DNA of 35,248 nt from contig JAQWRY010000060.1 in assembly GCA_029243485.1 (NCBI GenBank), positions 1 to 35,248 of the forward strand, given 5' to 3'. The notes under the pieces are model-generated. The model saw only the letters and a program-made list of their open reading frames with translations, did not search any database and was not told the DNA's origin. The position numbers and the translations under genes are program-made. Every line of letters begins with the position of its first letter. The first letter of the stretch is position 1. Positions 33,852 through 35,248 of this stretch are shown here, one piece after another. The stretch is from Candidatus Binatia bacterium (GTDB lineage Bacteria; Desulfobacterota; Binatia; UBA12015).

Positions 33852-35248
33852 ATGCGATTCGGAATGTTCTACGAGCACCAGCTGCCCCGTCCCTGGGACG
33901 AGACGTCGGAGTACCAGCTTCTTCAGGACGCGCTCGAACAGATCGAGCTCGCGGACCGTCTGGGCATCGAATACGTCTGGGAGGTCGAGCACCACTTCCT
34001 GGAGGAGTATTCGCATTCGAGTGCACCCGAGGTCTTCCTCGCGGCAGCCAGTCAGCGGACGAAGAACATCCGGCTCGGCCACGGCATTCTGCAGACCTCG
34101 CCGTTGTACAATCATCCCGCTCGATCGGCAGAGCGGCTCGCCACGCTGGACCTGCTCTCGGGCGGACGCGTGGAGTTCGGGTCCGGCGAGTCGACGACGA
34201 CCGCTGAACTCGGGGGGTTCAACATCGGGCTCTCCGACAAGCAGGAGCAGTGGCGCGAGGGACTCGAGGCGGTCCTGCGCTGCCTCACCGAGACTCCGTT
34301 CACCGGCATCGACGGGAAGTGGGTCCAGATGCCCCCGCGCAACGTCGTACCGAAGCCCCTCCAGAAGCCGCATCCGCCGCTCTGGGTCGCGTGCTCGCGC
34401 CGCGAGACCATCATCAAGGCGGCGGAGCAGGGCCTCGGCGCTCTGACCTTCGCCTTCGTCGATCCGGAGGACGCGGCGAGTTGGGTGAAGGCTTACGAGC
34501 GCCACCTGGAGGGCTGCGTGCCCATCGGTCAGCGCATCGATCCGGAGGTCGCCTGCGTCTCCCCGATGATGGTTCACCGCGACGAACGCGAAGCGCTCCG
34601 CCGCGGTCTCGAGGGGGGCAACTTCTTCGGGTACTCGCTGGCCTACTACATCGTGTTCGGGGATCACGCGCCGGGTCGGACGGATCTCTGGCAGGAGTTC
34701 CAGAAGACGCGCCGCGAGAAGGGCTACGATCCTGAGATTGCTCTCGCCGAACAGCAGAAGCTCGGTGCGAAGATCACGCAGGGCGAAGTGTCCGCGCTGC
34801 GCGGCGCGGTCGGAACGCCGGATCAGCTCCGGGAGTATTTACGTCGGTACGAGGAGGCGGGAGTCGATCAGCTGATCTTCGTGCTCCAGGCGGGGAACAA
34901 CCGCCACGAACACATCATGGAATCGATCGAACTCTTCGGGAGGGAGATCCTCCCGGAGTTCAAGGAGCGCGACGAGAAGGCTCGAAAGGCCAAGGCGGAG
35001 CGCCTTGCCCCGCTCATCGACGCTGCACTCGCTCGTCGCGAGGAATCGGGGCCGGCACACGACGAGGGCTACCACATCCCCGCGATCGCCAAGAAGTTGT
35101 ACAAAGGCGCCGGGGGCGACGCGCTTCTAGCCAAGATCGCGGCGGACACGGCGCTCGGACGCGAATCCCTGGAGGGGGCGGACGGGGGCGGGGGCGCGGG
35201 CGCGGGGGGGGGGGGGCGGCGGGGCACCCCCCCCCCCCCCCCCAGAGA
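33852..35248 (+). CDS. Luciferase-like (LLM class) flavin-dependent monooxygenase, 3' truncated
   Basis: ATG 33852, open to the right edge with no stop. MRFGMFYEHQLPRPWDETSEYQLLQDALEQIELADRLGIEYVWEVEHHFLEEY is the LLM beta-barrel opening; IRLGHGILQTSPLYNHPARSAERLATLDLLSGGRVEFGSGES follows, with the SGGR phosphate-binding segment. VPKPLQKPHPPLWVACSRRETIIKAAEQG and GTPDQLREYLRRYEEAGVDQLIFVLQAGN are later barrel parts. It uses reduced flavin (FMNH2 or F420-type) supplied by a reductase. Sequence is coding-like to about 35172 (HIPAIAKKLYKGAGG, LGRESLEG). From ~35175 on, the Gly/Pro-rich end follows homopolymers and is not trustworthy. Confidence 0.88.
   Translation, partial: MRFGMFYEHQLPRPWDETSEYQLLQDALEQIELADRLGIEYVWEVEHHFLEEYSHSSAPEVFLAAASQRTKNIRLGHGILQTSPLYNHPARSAERLATLDLLSGGRVEFGSGESTTTAELGGFNIGLSDKQEQWREGLEAVLRCLTETPFTGIDGKWVQMPPRNVVPKPLQKPHPPLWVACSRRETIIKAAEQGLGALTFAFVDPEDAASWVKAYERHLEGCVPIGQRIDPEVACVSPMMVHRDEREALRRGLEGGNFFGYSLAYYIVFGDHAPGRTDLWQEFQKTRREKGYDPEIALAEQQKLGAKITQGEVSALRGAVGTPDQLREYLRRYEEAGVDQLIFVLQAGNNRHEHIMESIELFGREILPEFKERDEKARKAKAERLAPLIDAALARREESGPAHDEGYHIPAIAKKLYKGAGGDALLAKIAADTALGRESLEGADGGGGAGAGGGGRRGTPPPPPR
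35178..35248. repeat. Low-complexity contig end, G13 and C17 runs
   Basis: A run of 13 G (35204-35216) and one of 17 C (35227-35243) lie in a stretch made almost only of G and C, then AGAGA. This is out of keeping with the rest of the window and is best explained as read-end or assembly error. Confidence 0.8.

Noticed and set aside
35204-35243. G/C runs as a biological repeat or terminator
   Set aside because: Position at the contig edge and homopolymer nature fit sequencing or assembly error better.

Overview
The window is about 35.2 kb of GC-rich bacterial DNA (roughly two thirds G+C by eye), densely packed with genes on both strands. It is probably one end of a metagenomic contig: the first gene is cut at base 1, and the last about 75 bases collapse into long G and C runs. 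A Gram-negative cell is suggested by an MsbA-type exporter, a glycan locus, Sec signal peptides and cobalamin-dependent MetH. The orphan Y1 transposase is of a type I associate with Deltaproteobacteria-like lineages (Myxococcota, Binatota and relatives). The lineage is inference only. I saw no rRNA, tRNA, CRISPR array, integrase or classical insertion sequence.

Bases 1-372 hold the C-terminus of a crotonase. Bases 428-8038 form a surface-glycan locus: two GT8-like glycosyltransferases, two proteins with GT29 (sialyltransferase-type) motifs, a GT2/GT7-type glycosyltransferase, a SAM methyltransferase, a 2-oxoglutarate/Fe(II) oxygenase and an MsbA-like ABC exporter. This is the most distinctive part of the window. 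Bases 8039-9275 are a decayed patch with a lipoprotein-hydrolase remnant and the Y1 transposase.

Bases 9276-12008 form a minus-strand operon (signal-peptide acid phosphatase, MFS transporter, hotdog thioesterase). Next comes a second decayed patch (12044-13330) with a pcm pseudogene, a DUF2889-like short protein and a 99-residue unknown. Bases 13505-19443 carry a crotonase lacking both catalytic glutamates, full-length metH (TTG start) and a patatin-like lipase. Bases 19518-24990 carry an orphan tungstate/molybdate-type binding protein, a DUF420 protein coupled to a FadM/YbgC-type thioesterase, an amino-acid permease and a secreted sulfatase-superfamily enzyme.

Bases 24970-30993 look like a divergent acyl/xenobiotic degradation locus. 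A crotonase and a secreted metallo-beta-lactamase-fold (MBL) hydrolase go left; an MBL hydrolase, a cytochrome P450 and an acyl-CoA synthetase go right. A 140-bp control region with three inverted repeats separates them. Bases 31040-33698 hold a DUF3817 protein, a truncated glutathione S-transferase, and a nucleoside hydrolase translationally coupled to a methylthioribose-kinase-like enzyme. A luciferase-like flavin monooxygenase runs off the right edge.

Four convergent gene pairs overlap at their 3' ends (4 to 56 bp) and many co-directional pairs share 4-bp stop/start overlaps, so the layout is compact apart from the two decayed patches.
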